Shown piece after piece: positions 10,708-20,387 of a stretch of DNA of 64,000 nucleotides. Each line of letters starts with the position of its first letter. The first letter of the stretch is position 1. The notes below the pieces were generated by a model, which did no database searches, was not told the origin of the DNA, and saw only the letters and a list, made by a program, of their open reading frames with translations. The translations under genes were made by a program, and so were the position numbers. Location: positions 942,297-1,006,296 of the forward strand of contig NZ_JAHXYW010000001.1 of assembly GCF_019969725.1 (NCBI RefSeq). Direction: 5' to 3'. Origin of the DNA: Neobacillus bataviensis. Its GTDB lineage: Bacteria > Bacillota > Bacilli > Bacillales_B > DSM-18226.

Positions 10708-11451
10708 TTACATTACCATGCCACCATCAACGTGGAAGGTCTGCCCTGTGATATAGGATGAATCATCAGAAGCAAGGAATGCCGTGATTTTTGCGATATC
10801 TTTCGGCTCACCTAATCTTGCTAACGGAATCTGTTTTAGCATTTCGGTTTTTACTTCTTCTGACAATTTGTCTGTCATATCAGTGGTGATAAATCCTGGG
10901 GCAATCGCGTTAACGGTAATATTTCGTGTCGCAAGTTCTTTGGCTGTCGTTTTCGTTAAACCAATGACACCCGCTTTGGCAGCTACATAGTTTGCCTGAC
11001 CTGGGTTTCCGCTTACGCCGACAATGGAAGCAATATTGATAATACGGCCCACTCTTTGTTTCATCATTTGTCTCGTTACGGCTTTCGTTACTAAGAAGAC
11101 GCCTTTAAGGTTGATATTAATGACATCATCCCATTCTTCTTCTTTCATTCTCATTAATAAATTATCTTTTGTAATTCCAGCATTATTAACAAGAATATCA
11201 AGCTTCCCAAAACGATCAATGGTCGCTTTCACCATTTCTGCAACTTCTTCTGTATTTGAGACATCGCATCTTACAGCAAATGCATCTAGGCCAAGTGCTT
11301 TGATTTCATCCACGACTTCATTCGCTTTTGCTTCACTTCCAGCAAAATTAACAGCGACATTGGCTCCCTGCCTTGCTAGTTCAAGCGCAATTTCCCTGCC
11401 TATTCCTCTTGATGCACCAGTTACAAGGGCTGCTTTACCTGTTAAATTCAT
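10708..11451 (-). CDS. fabG: 3-oxoacyl-[acyl-carrier-protein] reductase
   Basis: 247-residue NADPH-dependent short-chain dehydrogenase, the first reduction of each fatty-acid elongation cycle. Cofactor motif TGASRGIG lies at 11-18 and NNAG at 89-92; the catalytic triad is Ser142, Tyr155 and Lys159 (YVAAK). The C-terminus [13 protein letters not shown] is family-typical. The start overlaps the fabD stop by four bases, showing coupling in fapR-plsX-fabD-fabG. Confidence 0.98.
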   Translation of the reverse strand: MNLTGKAALVTGASRGIGREIALELARQGANVAVNFAGSEAKANEVVDEIKALGLDAFAVRCDVSNTEEVAEMVKATIDRFGKLDILVNNAGITKDNLLMRMKEEEWDDVININLKGVFLVTKAVTRQMMKQRVGRIINIASIVGVSGNPGQANYVAAKAGVIGLTKTTAKELATRNITVNAIAPGFITTDMTDKLSEEVKTEMLKQIPLARLGEPKDIAKITAFLASDDSSYITGQTFHVDGGMVM

Positions 11452-12395
11452 AGCTTTTCCTCCTTTAATGCGTCGATAACGGACTGACAGGTTTCCTCAT
11501 CAGAAACAGAATAGGTTTTAACGCTGCGATTAATCTTTTTGATTAAGCCAGACAGCACTTTGCCCGGTCCAATTTCGATAAAGGTATCCACACCTAACTC
11601 AATCATTTTTTCAACCGAATCCTCCCATAATACTGGAGAATAAAGCTGCTCTATTAATTTTTCCTTTATTTCAGCAGAGTCGCTCATTACGTCTGCAGAA
11701 ACATTGGCTACGACTGGAATTTCTGCATTCTTCATATTCAGACTGTCTAAAACAGCACGCAATTCACTGGAAGCAGGCTTCATGAGAGAAGAATGGAACG
11801 GTCCGCTAACTTCAAGCGGAATGACGCGTTTTGCTCCGGCCTGCTTCGCTTTTTCACCGGCAAGCTCAACACCTTTTGACGAACCGGAAATGACGATTTG
11901 ACCTGGGCAGTTAAGATTGGCAAGGGAAACAGGAAAACCTGAATCATCCACTGCTTTTGTCACTTCAGCAAGTTTTTCACGGTCTAAGCCAAGAACAGCT
12001 GCCATTGTTCCTTCACCATTTGGAACTGCCTTTTCCATATACTCTCCTCGTTTACGGACAGCATAAACACCTTCCTCAAAAGTTAAGGCGCCCGCAGCAA
12101 CAAGGGCCGTATATTCTCCTAAGCTGTGACCAGCAACAAAATCAGCCTGAATTCCTGATTTTTGAAAGAAATTTAACAGTGCAATACTCGTTGTAAGTAA
12201 AGCTGGCTGAGCATTTGTTGTTTTCGTCAGCTCCTCTTGGGGACCTTCAAAAATGAGGCTGCTTAGGCTGCTTTGTAATCTTTCATCTGCCTTTTTAAAA
12301 TAATCCATCACTTCTGGATGCTCATTTGCAAGCTTTTGACCCATTCCAACGACTTGTGACCCCTGTCCGGGAAAAACAAATGCAATTTTACTCAT
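11448..12395 (-). CDS. fabD: Malonyl-CoA:ACP transacylase
   Basis: 315-residue transacylase that loads malonyl onto ACP for chain elongation. Oxyanion motif FPGQGSQ lies at 8-14, nucleophile Ser91 in [10 protein letters not shown], and the catalytic His near 201 in SGPFHSSLM. Length is normal. It sits 14 bases after plsX and overlaps fabG, and belongs to the FapR-controlled operon. Confidence 0.98.
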   Translation of the reverse strand: MSKIAFVFPGQGSQVVGMGQKLANEHPEVMDYFKKADERLQSSLSSLIFEGPQEELTKTTNAQPALLTTSIALLNFFQKSGIQADFVAGHSLGEYTALVAAGALTFEEGVYAVRKRGEYMEKAVPNGEGTMAAVLGLDREKLAEVTKAVDDSGFPVSLANLNCPGQIVISGSSKGVELAGEKAKQAGAKRVIPLEVSGPFHSSLMKPASSELRAVLDSLNMKNAEIPVVANVSADVMSDSAEIKEKLIEQLYSPVLWEDSVEKMIELGVDTFIEIGPGKVLSGLIKKINRSVKTYSVSDEETCQSVIDALKEEKL

Positions 12396-12409
12396 CTTAA
12401 CACTCCTTA

Positions 12410-13414
12410 CTAGAGTTCAATTTTGGAAGTATTCGTTTCTTCTACTGTTTTTTGAATTTGTTCGATGACATCTTTTTCGACCATTTCCCGTGTTTGCCGA
12501 ATGGCGCTGAAAATGGACTGAGCATTAGAGGAACCATGAGCTTTAATAACTGGAGCCTTTAACCCAAATAGGGCCGCTCCCCCATACTCCGAATAGTCCA
12601 ATTTATTTTTCAATGTCATTAAGTTTGGCTTTAAAACAGCTGCAGCAAGTTTACTTGTAAAACTGCTCATTAAGGCTGTTTTTAACATTTTAAACATCGA
12701 TAGGGCTGTACCTTCAATGGTTTTTAACACCATATTCCCAGTAAAACCGTCGGTCACCACGACATCGGCAACACCATCAAGTAAATCCCGTGCCTCCACA
12801 TTGCCGACAAAATTTAAATTTGTATTTTTTAAAAGGTCAAATGTATTCCTTGTCAATTCATTTCCCTTTTTTTCTTCTGTTCCAATATTCAAAAGCCCTA
12901 CTCTAGGGTTTGTAATGCCCCTTACCTTTTCACTATAAATCGAACCCATGATGGCATTTTGCAATAAATGTTCTGGTTTAGCATCGGCATTTGCCCCAAC
13001 GTCAAGCAGGAGAAAACCTTCGCCGCCGATTGTTGGAAGCGTTGGAGCCAAGGCAGGACGATCAATTCCTTCAATTCTTCCAACAACGAACAAGCCTGCA
13101 GCCATAAGTGCACCCGTATTTCCTGCTGAAATACAAGCATCAGCATCACCGTCTGTCACTAACTGCGCAGCAAGGACCATGGAGGCATTTTTTTTGCGTC
13201 GAACCGCCCTAACGGGTTCATCAGTTCCGAGAATAACTTCGGTTGTATGTAATATGGAAATTCTGTCATGGTTTGTTAATGTTTCTTTAATTTTATTTTC
13301 ATCGCCCACAAGGGTAATATGTATATCAGGATAGCTATTGACAGCCTTCATCGCCCCTAAGACAATTTCTTTTGGAGCATGGTCACCGCCCATGGCATCG
13401 ATTGATAGTTTCAT
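12410..13414 (-). CDS. plsX: Phosphate acyltransferase PlsX
   Basis: 334-residue peripheral membrane enzyme that turns acyl-ACP into acyl-phosphate for PlsY, linking fatty-acid to phospholipid synthesis. The N-terminus [16 protein letters not shown] and the segments [12 protein letters not shown] and [11 protein letters not shown] are diagnostic. The ATG at 13414 is chosen because AAAGGATG is well spaced from it, while the in-frame ATG three codons upstream is too close to that site. It lies 12 bases after fapR. Confidence 0.97.
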   Translation of the reverse strand: MKLSIDAMGGDHAPKEIVLGAMKAVNSYPDIHITLVGDENKIKETLTNHDRISILHTTEVILGTDEPVRAVRRKKNASMVLAAQLVTDGDADACISAGNTGALMAAGLFVVGRIEGIDRPALAPTLPTIGGEGFLLLDVGANADAKPEHLLQNAIMGSIYSEKVRGITNPRVGLLNIGTEEKKGNELTRNTFDLLKNTNLNFVGNVEARDLLDGVADVVVTDGFTGNMVLKTIEGTALSMFKMLKTALMSSFTSKLAAAVLKPNLMTLKNKLDYSEYGGAALFGLKAPVIKAHGSSNAQSIFSAIRQTREMVEKDVIEQIQKTVEETNTSKIEL

Positions 13415-13426
13415 TGGTCTCATCCT

Positions 13427-13993
13427 TTAATGATTTTTCGAACGGTACATTTCAAAGTTTCCGGTAAATACCAGTTCATTATTCACAAAACTTGTCACTT
13501 CGACATATGTTCTGAGAGCATTTTCATCGATTTTGATCACTCTTGCTTTGGCAATCACTCGTTCATTCAATTTTACCGATCGATTGAAATGAATATTAGC
13601 TTTTGCAGTCAAAGCCAGTTCATCATTTATTACAGCTACCGCTAATGAATTTGCCTGGGCAAAAACATGATGTCCGCGAGCAATTTTATTCCGCTGAAAA
13701 ACATGTTCTTCTTTCACATCAAAAATTGAAATCGCACTTTGGTCTAATTCAATATCGATAATTTCACCAATGACTTCTTCAATAGGCAGAGAGCGGACTT
13801 CATCGTCAAATCTTTTTTCAGCTACTGTTTTAATCCGTTCACGAAGCTCCGGAATGGATAATTCCAACCGATCCAGACGAATTGTTTGCACACTTACTTG
13901 AAATTTTTCAGCGAGTTCCTCGTCTGTAATAAAAGGATTATCATTAATGGTTGAGATTAACAATTGTTGGCGCTCTTTTTTGGTTCTTCGCAT
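13427..13993 (-). CDS. fapR: FapR, malonyl-CoA-responsive lipid repressor
   Basis: 188-residue transcription factor that represses fatty-acid and phospholipid genes and is released by malonyl-CoA. The N-terminal helix-turn-helix ([21 protein letters not shown], about residues 22-42) is followed by a hotdog-fold effector domain containing [17 protein letters not shown]. The start at 13993 gives the same length as B. subtilis FapR; an upstream GTG four codons earlier is possible. Autoregulation is expected because a FapR-like operator overlaps its own promoter region. Confidence 0.97.
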   Translation of the reverse strand: MRRTKKERQQLLISTINDNPFITDEELAEKFQVSVQTIRLDRLELSIPELRERIKTVAEKRFDDEVRSLPIEEVIGEIIDIELDQSAISIFDVKEEHVFQRNKIARGHHVFAQANSLAVAVINDELALTAKANIHFNRSVKLNERVIAKARVIKIDENALRTYVEVTSFVNNELVFTGNFEMYRSKNH

Positions 13994-14017
13994 AATTTTC
14001 CACACCGTCCGAAATCT

Positions 14018-14034
14018 TATGACTAGGTACTAAG
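14018..14034 (-). promoter_or_regulatory. FapR operator in front of fapR
   Basis: Minus strand TTAGTACCTAGTCATAA closely matches the known FapR 17-bp inverted repeat (TTAGTACC half-site perfect; second half with two mismatches). It starts three bases after the -10 box, the position seen for autoregulated fapR. Confidence 0.8.
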
Positions 14035-14037
14035 AGT

Positions 14038-14066
14038 AGTATAAAATTTAAAAAAGCAGATTGCAA
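14038..14066 (-). promoter_or_regulatory. SigA-type promoter of the fapR operon
   Basis: Minus-strand -35 TTGCAA, 17-bp spacer, -10 TATACT. The -35 lies within the stem of the recG terminator, and the FapR operator immediately follows the -10. Confidence 0.75.
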
Positions 14067-14093
14067 GGATAAGTTTTCTTCCTTGCTATCTGC
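14048..14093 (-). terminator. Rho-independent terminator of recG
   Basis: On the minus strand GCAGATAGCAAGGA pairs with TCCTTGCAATCTGC (one mismatch), followed by TTTTTT. It ends the recG transcript, and its 3' arm also supplies the -35 of the fapR promoter. Confidence 0.8.
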
Positions 14094-14134
14094 CTTCTCC
14101 CCTTAACATTGCATTTTTCAAGCGAAAATATTTA

Positions 14135-16183
14135 TTAATCTAACTTTTCTCCTTCTAAAACTCCTGAAAATTCAAGCTGATTTCTTAAGTATTCGTATTC
14201 ATCAGAAGTCCAAAAGCTTTTCGACTGAATCAGCATTGCAGCATCATTTCTTGCTGTTTCAAGGGCGCGGTAATCATGAACCATATCTGCCACCTTGAAT
14301 TCCGGCACGCCGCTTTGTTTTCTGCCAAAAAAATCTCCTGGTCCTCTAAGTTCTAAATCCTTTTCACTTAGAACAAAGCCATCGTTCGTCTCTGTCATAA
14401 TCCGCATTCTCTCTTGGCCTACTTCTGATTTAGGACTCGCCAGCAGGATACAATAGGATTGATTGCTTCCCCGGCCGACACGGCCGCGCAATTGGTGTAG
14501 CTGTGAAAGGCCAAATCTTTCCGCATCATAAATAACCATCATGGTTGCATTCGGTACATTAACCCCCACTTCCACAACCGTTGTCGATACTAAGATTTGA
14601 ACTTCATTTGCACTGAACGCTTTCATGACTGAATCCTTATCATCCGAACTCAATCGTCCATGCATCAGACCCACTTTATACCGATTTTGAAAATAGTGGC
14701 TTAAAGTGGTATGCACATCAATTGCATTTTGCACATCAAGCTTTTCCGATTCTTCAATAAGCGGGCAAATGACATACGCCTGGTGCCCACTAACTAATTC
14801 TTTTTCTACAAACCCAAGAACACGTTCCAGCATTTCAGGTTTTGCCCAGTACGTTTCAATTGTTTTTCTGCCCGCTGGCATCTCATCGATGATACTAACA
14901 TCCATTTCGCCAAATACCGTGATCGCCAATGTCCGGGGAATTGGTGTAGCTGTCATAAATAAGACGTCGGGGTTTTCGCCTTTTTCCCGTAATACCCGTC
15001 GCTGCTCAACACCAAAGCGATGCTGCTCATCGGTTATCACGAATCCTAATCTTTGAAAGGATACTTCGTCCTGAATCAAGGCATGTGTACCAATTAAAAT
15101 ATCAATTTTTCCTGCCGCTAATTCCTGAAGAATCTCTTTTCTCCGCTTTCCCTTTACTGAACTTGTTAAAAGCTCGCACCTGACTTCAAAGGGTTCAAGC
15201 AGATTTTTTAAAGATTCTGCATGCTGCTCCGCCAAGATTTCAGTCGGAACCATTAAAGCTCCTTGGAACCCCGCTGTCACACTTGCATAAAGACCTATGG
15301 CCGCAACGACCGTTTTCCCTGAGCCAACATCTCCTTGAAGTAAACGGTTCATCCTATATGGAGATTTCAGGTCCTGGATAATATCATTCACCACTCGTTT
15401 TTGAGCATTCGTCAGTGGAAAAGGAAGCTCTTTGATAAATTCCTTCAATTTGTTTAAATCATAGTCTTGAACAATACCAGGTGAATGCTCTCGTTCAAAC
15501 TTTCTTAACGCTTGCATTTTTAATTGAAACAAGAGAAATTCCTCATAAACAAAGCGGCGCCTTGCCTGTTTGACTTCTTCAGGATTTGAAGGAAAATGCA
15601 TGGCTTTTATCGCGTCTCTTTTGGTTAAGAGCCGATATTTTTGGATAATAAAAACTGGTAGTGTTTCCTTTACCAGGCCTCCGTATTGTTGAAAGGCTAA
15701 GCTAATAAATTTTCGAATCCCTTTTGTTGTTAATTTTCCTCTTAATGAATAAACAGGTTCAAAATCATTGTGTTTGGCATTTGGTCCTGCCTGCATTTCA
15801 CTTGCTGTAATGGTTTGCCTGTGAGCATCCCATTTACCAGTTACGGTTATCGTTTCGTTCATGACAATTTTATTTTTTAAATAGGGCTGGTTAAAAAAAA
15901 CTACTTTAATCAGATAGGAACCTACGAAGAGCCGAATCGTCAGCTTTGACTTTTTTCTGCCATAATAGTTAAGAGAAGGCTCGCTATGAACCTTCCCTTC
16001 GACTGTGACCTTCTCATCATGCTGTACTTCTGTCAGTTCTTTTAGCGAATAATCTTCATAACGATATGGAAAATATTCTAATAAGTCATTAATTGTAAAG
16101 ATTTTCATTTCCGAAAAAATTTCAGCCGTTTCCTCACCAATTCCCTTTAAGACCGTGATTGATTGGTTAAGATTTGGATTCAT
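14135..16183 (-). CDS. recG: ATP-dependent DNA helicase RecG
   Basis: 682-residue superfamily 2 helicase that reverses stalled forks and branch-migrates Holliday junctions. An N-terminal wedge/OB domain is followed by helicase motifs: Walker A GDVGSGKT near 285, TDEQHRFG in place of a DEAD box, TATPIPRTLA, and the motif VI region LRGRVGRG. The ATG at 16183 gives the family length but has no clear ribosome binding site; a TTG seven codons upstream is an alternative. It overlaps sdaAA by 17 bases, suggesting coupling. Confidence 0.96.
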   Translation of the reverse strand: MNPNLNQSITVLKGIGEETAEIFSEMKIFTINDLLEYFPYRYEDYSLKELTEVQHDEKVTVEGKVHSEPSLNYYGRKKSKLTIRLFVGSYLIKVVFFNQPYLKNKIVMNETITVTGKWDAHRQTITASEMQAGPNAKHNDFEPVYSLRGKLTTKGIRKFISLAFQQYGGLVKETLPVFIIQKYRLLTKRDAIKAMHFPSNPEEVKQARRRFVYEEFLLFQLKMQALRKFEREHSPGIVQDYDLNKLKEFIKELPFPLTNAQKRVVNDIIQDLKSPYRMNRLLQGDVGSGKTVVAAIGLYASVTAGFQGALMVPTEILAEQHAESLKNLLEPFEVRCELLTSSVKGKRRKEILQELAAGKIDILIGTHALIQDEVSFQRLGFVITDEQHRFGVEQRRVLREKGENPDVLFMTATPIPRTLAITVFGEMDVSIIDEMPAGRKTIETYWAKPEMLERVLGFVEKELVSGHQAYVICPLIEESEKLDVQNAIDVHTTLSHYFQNRYKVGLMHGRLSSDDKDSVMKAFSANEVQILVSTTVVEVGVNVPNATMMVIYDAERFGLSQLHQLRGRVGRGSNQSYCILLASPKSEVGQERMRIMTETNDGFVLSEKDLELRGPGDFFGRKQSGVPEFKVADMVHDYRALETARNDAAMLIQSKSFWTSDEYEYLRNQLEFSGVLEGEKLD

Positions 16184-17063
16184 TATTAACAAGCGGTATC
16201 CCAAAGATTTTTGCTTCTAGAGCTCTACCTGTAGGTGTAGCCGCCAACCCTCCTTGAGCTGTTTCTCTTAATGACGATGGCATCGATTGGCCAATTTTGA
16301 ACATAGCGTCAATTACTTCATCACAAGGGATGCGACTTGTAATTCCTGCAAGCGCCATATCTGCTGCAACCATTGCATTGGCAGCCCCCATAGCATTTCG
16401 CTTCACACAAGGGACCTCAACAAGTCCGGCAACCGGATCACATACTAATCCAAGCATGTTTTTTAACGTAATGGCCATTGCCTCTGCACATTGCTGTGGT
16501 GTCCCTCCGGCCATTTCAACAATAGCTGCTGCCGCCATCCCTGATGCTGAACCTACTTCGGCTTGACAGCCTCCCGCAGCACCGGATATTGATGCATTAT
16601 TGGCGACTACAAAGCCAAAGGCACCGGATGTAAACAAAAACGATATCATTTGCTCTCTTGTTGGGTTCAGCTTTTTCTTGACCGCGAACAATGTACCTGG
16701 AACCACCCCTGCTGAGCCAGCTGTAGGTGTAGCACAAATTGTTCCCATTGCTGCATTGACTTCATTCGTTGCAACCGCTTTACTCACGGCATCGAGAATG
16801 GTATCCCCCGTTAAAAAGTTGCCTTTTTCAATATATTTCTGCAGGAGAACCGCATCTCCGCCTGTTAACCCTGAATGAGAGGTAACACCCTTTAACCCTT
16901 TTTCAACGGCCTCTTCCATGACGGTAAGATTTCTATCCATAAGGGCGAGCACTTCTTCTCTTGTCCTGCCGGTAACGGTTACTTCTTGCTCGATCATGAT
17001 TTCTGAGATTTTTTTATTTTGACTGTTAGCCATTTCTACTAATTCAGCGACATTTCGAAACAT
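16167..17063 (-). CDS. sdaAA: L-serine dehydratase, alpha subunit
   Basis: 298-residue iron-sulfur subunit of L-serine ammonia-lyase (serine to pyruvate plus ammonia). Typical segments are TPTAGSAGVVPGTLF, SISGAAGGCQAEVGSASGMA and CDPVAGLVEVPC, which supply the cluster cysteines. It pairs with the beta subunit encoded 14 bases upstream. AAGGGGGG lies ahead of the ATG. Length is normal for the two-subunit type. Confidence 0.97.
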   Translation of the reverse strand: MFRNVAELVEMANSQNKKISEIMIEQEVTVTGRTREEVLALMDRNLTVMEEAVEKGLKGVTSHSGLTGGDAVLLQKYIEKGNFLTGDTILDAVSKAVATNEVNAAMGTICATPTAGSAGVVPGTLFAVKKKLNPTREQMISFLFTSGAFGFVVANNASISGAAGGCQAEVGSASGMAAAAIVEMAGGTPQQCAEAMAITLKNMLGLVCDPVAGLVEVPCVKRNAMGAANAMVAADMALAGITSRIPCDEVIDAMFKIGQSMPSSLRETAQGGLAATPTGRALEAKIFGIPLVNNESKS

Positions 17064-17077
17064 AGTTTTTTCCCCCC

Positions 17078-17740
17078 TTAATCGACAATTTTAGTCACTT
17101 TTAATATATTAGGAAGCTCTTCAAGCTCAATTAGGATATGATCATTAATATTTTGGTCTACTTCGATTGTCATAAGCGCAAGCTTTCCTTGTTCTTTACG
17201 AGAAACTTCCATGTGGCCAATATTAATTTCGTATTTTGCCAAAATGTTGGCTACGCTTGCAATTGCACCAAAGCGATCATTATGAACAACTAAAATGGCC
17301 GGATGATTTCCGGATAGTTTAAGTTCAAAACCGTTTAGCTCTGTCACTTCAATTTTGCCGCCGCCAATAGAGATACCCACTAATTCCAGCTCACCATTAT
17401 GATCACCGATAATGATTCTTGCTGTGTTTGGGTGATCGGTAACAGCATCTTCTTCAATAAACCGAAGTTTAATGCCTTTTTCTTTTGCAATATCTATGGC
17501 ATTAATAATCCTTACATCATCCGTTTCAAAATCTAATAATCCGCCAACGATGGCAACGTCTGTCCCATGACCTTTATACGTTTTCGCAAACGAGCCATAT
17601 AAAGATATATTGGCCCATTTTGGCTCTCTGCCAAATAGGCTTCTCGCTACTCTGCCGATTCTTGCCGCTCCGGCTGTATGGGAACTAGAAGGTCCTATCA
17701 TAACGGGCCCAATAATATCAAATACGCTTCTATATTTCAT
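17078..17740 (-). CDS. sdaAB: L-serine dehydratase, beta subunit
   Basis: 220-residue beta subunit of the iron-sulfur serine dehydratase. The N-terminal substrate domain carries IGPSSSHTAGAARIG; the C-terminal ACT domain (about 145-220, LVVHNDRFGAIASVANILA) is the usual amino-acid-sensing fold. AAGGGAGA precedes the ATG. It is the first gene of sdaAB-sdaAA-recG, placed after the fakA terminator. Confidence 0.97.
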   Translation of the reverse strand: MKYRSVFDIIGPVMIGPSSSHTAGAARIGRVARSLFGREPKWANISLYGSFAKTYKGHGTDVAIVGGLLDFETDDVRIINAIDIAKEKGIKLRFIEEDAVTDHPNTARIIIGDHNGELELVGISIGGGKIEVTELNGFELKLSGNHPAILVVHNDRFGAIASVANILAKYEINIGHMEVSRKEQGKLALMTIEVDQNINDHILIELEELPNILKVTKIVD

Positions 17741-17776
17741 AAGAATTCTCTCCCTTAGCGTAATTCTCTCTAATAA

Positions 17777-17805
17777 ATTATATTCAAAACATATTTTCTT
17801 GTCTC
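17777..17805 (-). promoter_or_regulatory. Probable promoter of sdaAB
   Basis: Minus-strand -10 TATAAT with a 17-bp spacer from GAGACA (four of six -35 matches). It lies between the fakA terminator and sdaAB. Confidence 0.5.
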
Positions 17806-17812
17806 ATATGCA

Positions 17813-17840
17813 CAAAAAAAGAAGGGGTAACCCCTTCTTC
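17813..17840 (-). terminator. Rho-independent terminator of fakA
   Basis: A perfect stem AGAAGGGG/CCCCTTCT with loop TTA, then seven T residues on the minus strand. It ends the yloU-fakA transcript. Confidence 0.9.
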
Positions 17841-17855
17841 TATTTTATCTCTTCA

Positions 17856-19529
17856 TTATTCAATTGAAAAGATAAAAGAATATAATGGTTGTTGGCCATT
17901 ATGGATTTCTATTTCAATATCACCATAATTTTCTTCTACAAAATGTGTTAAGGAATTTACTTCATCTTCCGAAACGTCTTCCCCATAAATAACAGTTAAA
18001 ATTTCGGAGTCTTCATCTAACATTTTAGAAAGAAGATCTTCAGCCGCTTTTCCTTTTTCCTTGTTTTTTACAACAATTTTCCCTTCGGCAATACCCATGA
18101 AATCATCTTTCTCAATTTCTAACCCATCAATTTGGGTATCGCGAACAGCAAAGGTAATTTGACCTGTCTTGACATGCTGAAGCGCGTCCTTCATAGCTGC
18201 TTCATTTGCCTCTACCTCAGCAGAAGGATTGAACGCAAGAAGCGCCGAAAGCCCTTGCGGTACCGTTTTGGATGGTATCACGTAAATCTCTTCTTCGGAT
18301 ACATCACGTGCTTGCTCAGCCGCCATTATAATATTCTTGTTATTCGGTAAAATAAATACCTTTTTAGCATTTACTTGTTTGACAGACTTAACAATATCCT
18401 CCGTACTTGGATTCATTGTCTGCCCGCCTTCAATCACAGCATGCGCTCCAATGCTTTTAAACAAATCGGCAATTCCAGATCCCATAGATACCGTTACAAT
18501 TCCATATTCTTTCTGTTCCTGCACCCTTTCTGCCACTAAAGGAGTGTGTGTTTCGCCAACAATATTGGAATGCTGCTGGCGCATGTTTTCAATCTTCATA
18601 TTGATTAAATTGCCGTATCGCTGTCCATAAGTTAAAACCTCACCCGGCTGTTCGGAGTGAATATGCACTTTGACAACATCTTCGTCCGCAATAACTAATA
18701 ATGAGTCTCCGTACTTGCTTAAATCATTACGGAATTCACCTTCATTAAATGGATTTTTGGCTGTCTTAGCAGTTTCAAACCTAACCATAAATTCTGTACA
18801 ATACCCAAATTCAATATCCTCAGTATTGATATGGCCTTGAACGCTTTTATGGTGCTCTGCACTGACCAGTTCATTCATGGTTGGCATGGCACTTGGTGAA
18901 TCTGGGAGTTTTTCACCCTTTAATTCGGCTAGGAATCCTTCGTAAACGAAAACAAGACCTTGTCCGCCGCTGTCAACCACACCGACTTCCTTTAAGACAG
19001 GAAGTAACTCTGGAGTGCGCTTTAGTGAAGCTTTTGCTTCTTTTAAAACCTCTTCCATAATTACAATGATATCATTTGATGTTTGTGCAGCTTGAACTCC
19101 CTTTTGGGCGGAATCCTTTGCAACTGTTAAGATAGTCCCTTCTACTGGCTTCATAACAGCTTTATAGGCAGTTTCTACTCCGGCTTCTAGTGCAGTGGCA
19201 AAATCTTTCCCTGAGATGGCAGATTTACTTTCTACGGCTTTTGAAAAACCGCGGAATAGCTGGGAGAGAATTACGCCGGAATTTCCGCGCGCTCCCATCA
19301 GCAAACCTTTGGAAAGAGCAGCGCCCACCTTTCCTATATGTTCCTGAACATTGTTTTTTACTTCTTTTGCCCCGGAGGTCATTGATAAATTCATGTTCGT
19401 TCCGGTATCACCATCGGGCACTGGAAAAACGTTTAAGGCATCGACCATTTTAGCATTTGCAGACAAATGGTTGGCACCCTGGATCACCATTTCGGCAAAA
19501 CGTTTTCCATCTAATGCTGTTATTGACAC
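17856..19529 (-). CDS. fakA: Fatty acid kinase catalytic subunit FakA (YloV)
   Basis: 557-residue DAK-domain protein. The N-terminal DhaL-like ATP-binding domain has NVFPVPDGDTGTNM (about residues 33-46) and GARGNSGVILSQ. A middle domain and a C-terminal region complete the FakA/YloV architecture. In staphylococci FakA with FakB phosphorylates free fatty acids for phospholipid synthesis; B. subtilis knowledge is mainly by homology. The start is GTG, seven bases after a strong GAGGAGG. It lies 15 bases after yloU. Confidence 0.93.
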   Translation of the reverse strand: MSITALDGKRFAEMVIQGANHLSANAKMVDALNVFPVPDGDTGTNMNLSMTSGAKEVKNNVQEHIGKVGAALSKGLLMGARGNSGVILSQLFRGFSKAVESKSAISGKDFATALEAGVETAYKAVMKPVEGTILTVAKDSAQKGVQAAQTSNDIIVIMEEVLKEAKASLKRTPELLPVLKEVGVVDSGGQGLVFVYEGFLAELKGEKLPDSPSAMPTMNELVSAEHHKSVQGHINTEDIEFGYCTEFMVRFETAKTAKNPFNEGEFRNDLSKYGDSLLVIADEDVVKVHIHSEQPGEVLTYGQRYGNLINMKIENMRQQHSNIVGETHTPLVAERVQEQKEYGIVTVSMGSGIADLFKSIGAHAVIEGGQTMNPSTEDIVKSVKQVNAKKVFILPNNKNIIMAAEQARDVSEEEIYVIPSKTVPQGLSALLAFNPSAEVEANEAAMKDALQHVKTGQITFAVRDTQIDGLEIEKDDFMGIAEGKIVVKNKEKGKAAEDLLSKMLDEDSEILTVIYGEDVSEDEVNSLTHFVEENYGDIEIEIHNGQQPLYSFIFSIE

Positions 19530-19544
19530 AAAACTTCCTCCTCA

Positions 19545-19907
19545 CTACGAGTTCGTCACACGAACTCCTTGAACGTAAATATTTACCGAGTCAACGGCAA
19601 GTCCAACTGTCTTATCGAGGGTGTATTTAACCTTTGATTGCACGTTGTGGGCAATTTCGGAAATTTTCGTTCCATAGCTGACAATAATGTACATATCAAT
19701 ATGTAATGCCTCATTTTCCTGGCGGACAATAACGCCCCGGGTAAAGTTTTCTTTACGTAAGATTTCTGTAATTCCATCTTTAATTTGATTTTTAGAGGCC
19801 ATACCTACGATTCCATAGCATTCGATTGCCGCTCCTCCGGCAATGGTAGCGATTACTTCATTTGAAATATCAATTTGTCCGTACTTTGTTTTTAATTCAA
19901 TGGACAT
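19545..19907 (-). CDS. yloU: Asp23/Gls24-family envelope stress protein YloU
   Basis: 120-residue Asp23-family protein with the conserved IATIAGGAAIECYGIVGM and a C-terminal VNIYVQGVR. Family members associate with the cell envelope and rise with alkaline or wall stress in some cocci; in Bacillus the role is unknown but it is always next to the fatty acid kinase gene. AAGGGGG precedes the ATG. An inverted repeat downstream of its promoter hints at specific regulation. Confidence 0.9.
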   Translation of the reverse strand: MSIELKTKYGQIDISNEVIATIAGGAAIECYGIVGMASKNQIKDGITEILRKENFTRGVIVRQENEALHIDMYIIVSYGTKISEIAHNVQSKVKYTLDKTVGLAVDSVNIYVQGVRVTNS

Positions 19908-19938
19908 GAATCGTTCCCCCTTTGGAAAATTGCTCCTT

Positions 19939-19962
19939 GACTACAGTCATTTTACTATAGTC
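19939..19962. repeat. Inverted repeat in the yloU 5' region
   Basis: GACTACAGT and ACTATAGTC form 9-base arms with one mismatch around a six-base centre (CATTTT). The repeat lies four bases downstream of the inferred yloU -10 box, where an operator or a transcript-start hairpin would act. No known regulator motif is recognised. Confidence 0.6.
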
Positions 19963-19965
19963 GGC

Positions 19966-19995
19966 ACAATATGGAAAGTCATACTTACATGTCAA
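19966..19995 (-). promoter_or_regulatory. Probable promoter of yloU-fakA
   Basis: Consensus -35 TTGACA, 18-bp spacer and -10 TATTGT on the minus strand. It is divergent from the rpmB promoter about 30 bases away. Confidence 0.55.
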
Positions 19996-20027
19996 GGTTT
20001 TTTTCTTGAAAGGTTTATATACAAGTA

Positions 20028-20056
20028 TTGCAATCACCAACGTTGTATGTTAAATT
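20028..20056 (+). promoter_or_regulatory. Probable promoter of rpmB
   Basis: Plus-strand -35 TTGCAA, 17-bp spacer and -10 TAAATT preceded by TGT (extended -10). It leaves a 75-base leader before rpmB, and is divergent from the yloU promoter. Confidence 0.5.
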
Positions 20057-20131
20057 ATTAAGGTATCTCAAGCAGATGAAAATCAGTATATTGCTGTATA
20101 AAGCTTTTGGTAGTTAAGGAGGGAAATCATA

Positions 20132-20320
20132 ATGCCACGTAAATGTGTAGTAACTGGAAAGAAAACAACAACTGGTAACGCACGTTCTCACGCTATGAAC
20201 GCTAATAAGCGTACATGGGGTGCTAACCTACAAAAAGTACGTATTCTTGTTGATGGGAAGCCAAAGCGTGTTTGGGTTTCTGCAAGAGCGTTAAGATCAG
20301 GTAAAGTTGAACGCGTTTAA
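20132..20320 (+). CDS. rpmB: 50S ribosomal protein L28
   Basis: 62-residue L28 with the typical [21 protein letters not shown] opening shape and basic C-terminus [14 protein letters not shown]. Only the first Cys of a possible zinc pair is kept, as usual in Bacillus. AAGGAGGG precedes the ATG. It is a single-gene plus-strand unit with its own terminator, and opposes the genes on both sides. Confidence 0.97.
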   Translation: MPRKCVVTGKKTTTGNARSHAMNANKRTWGANLQKVRILVDGKPKRVWVSARALRSGKVERV

Positions 20321-20337
20321 TAAGAGTTATAAAGGCC

Positions 20338-20370
20338 AGAGCATCCATTAAACGGATGCTCTTTCTTTTT
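20338..20370 (+). terminator. Rho-independent terminator of rpmB
   Basis: A perfect 9-bp stem (AGAGCATCC/GGATGCTCT), seven-base loop and a T-rich tail on the plus strand, 18 bases after the rpmB stop. Confidence 0.88.
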
Positions 20371-20387
20371 AAGTATTTCCCACAGGA

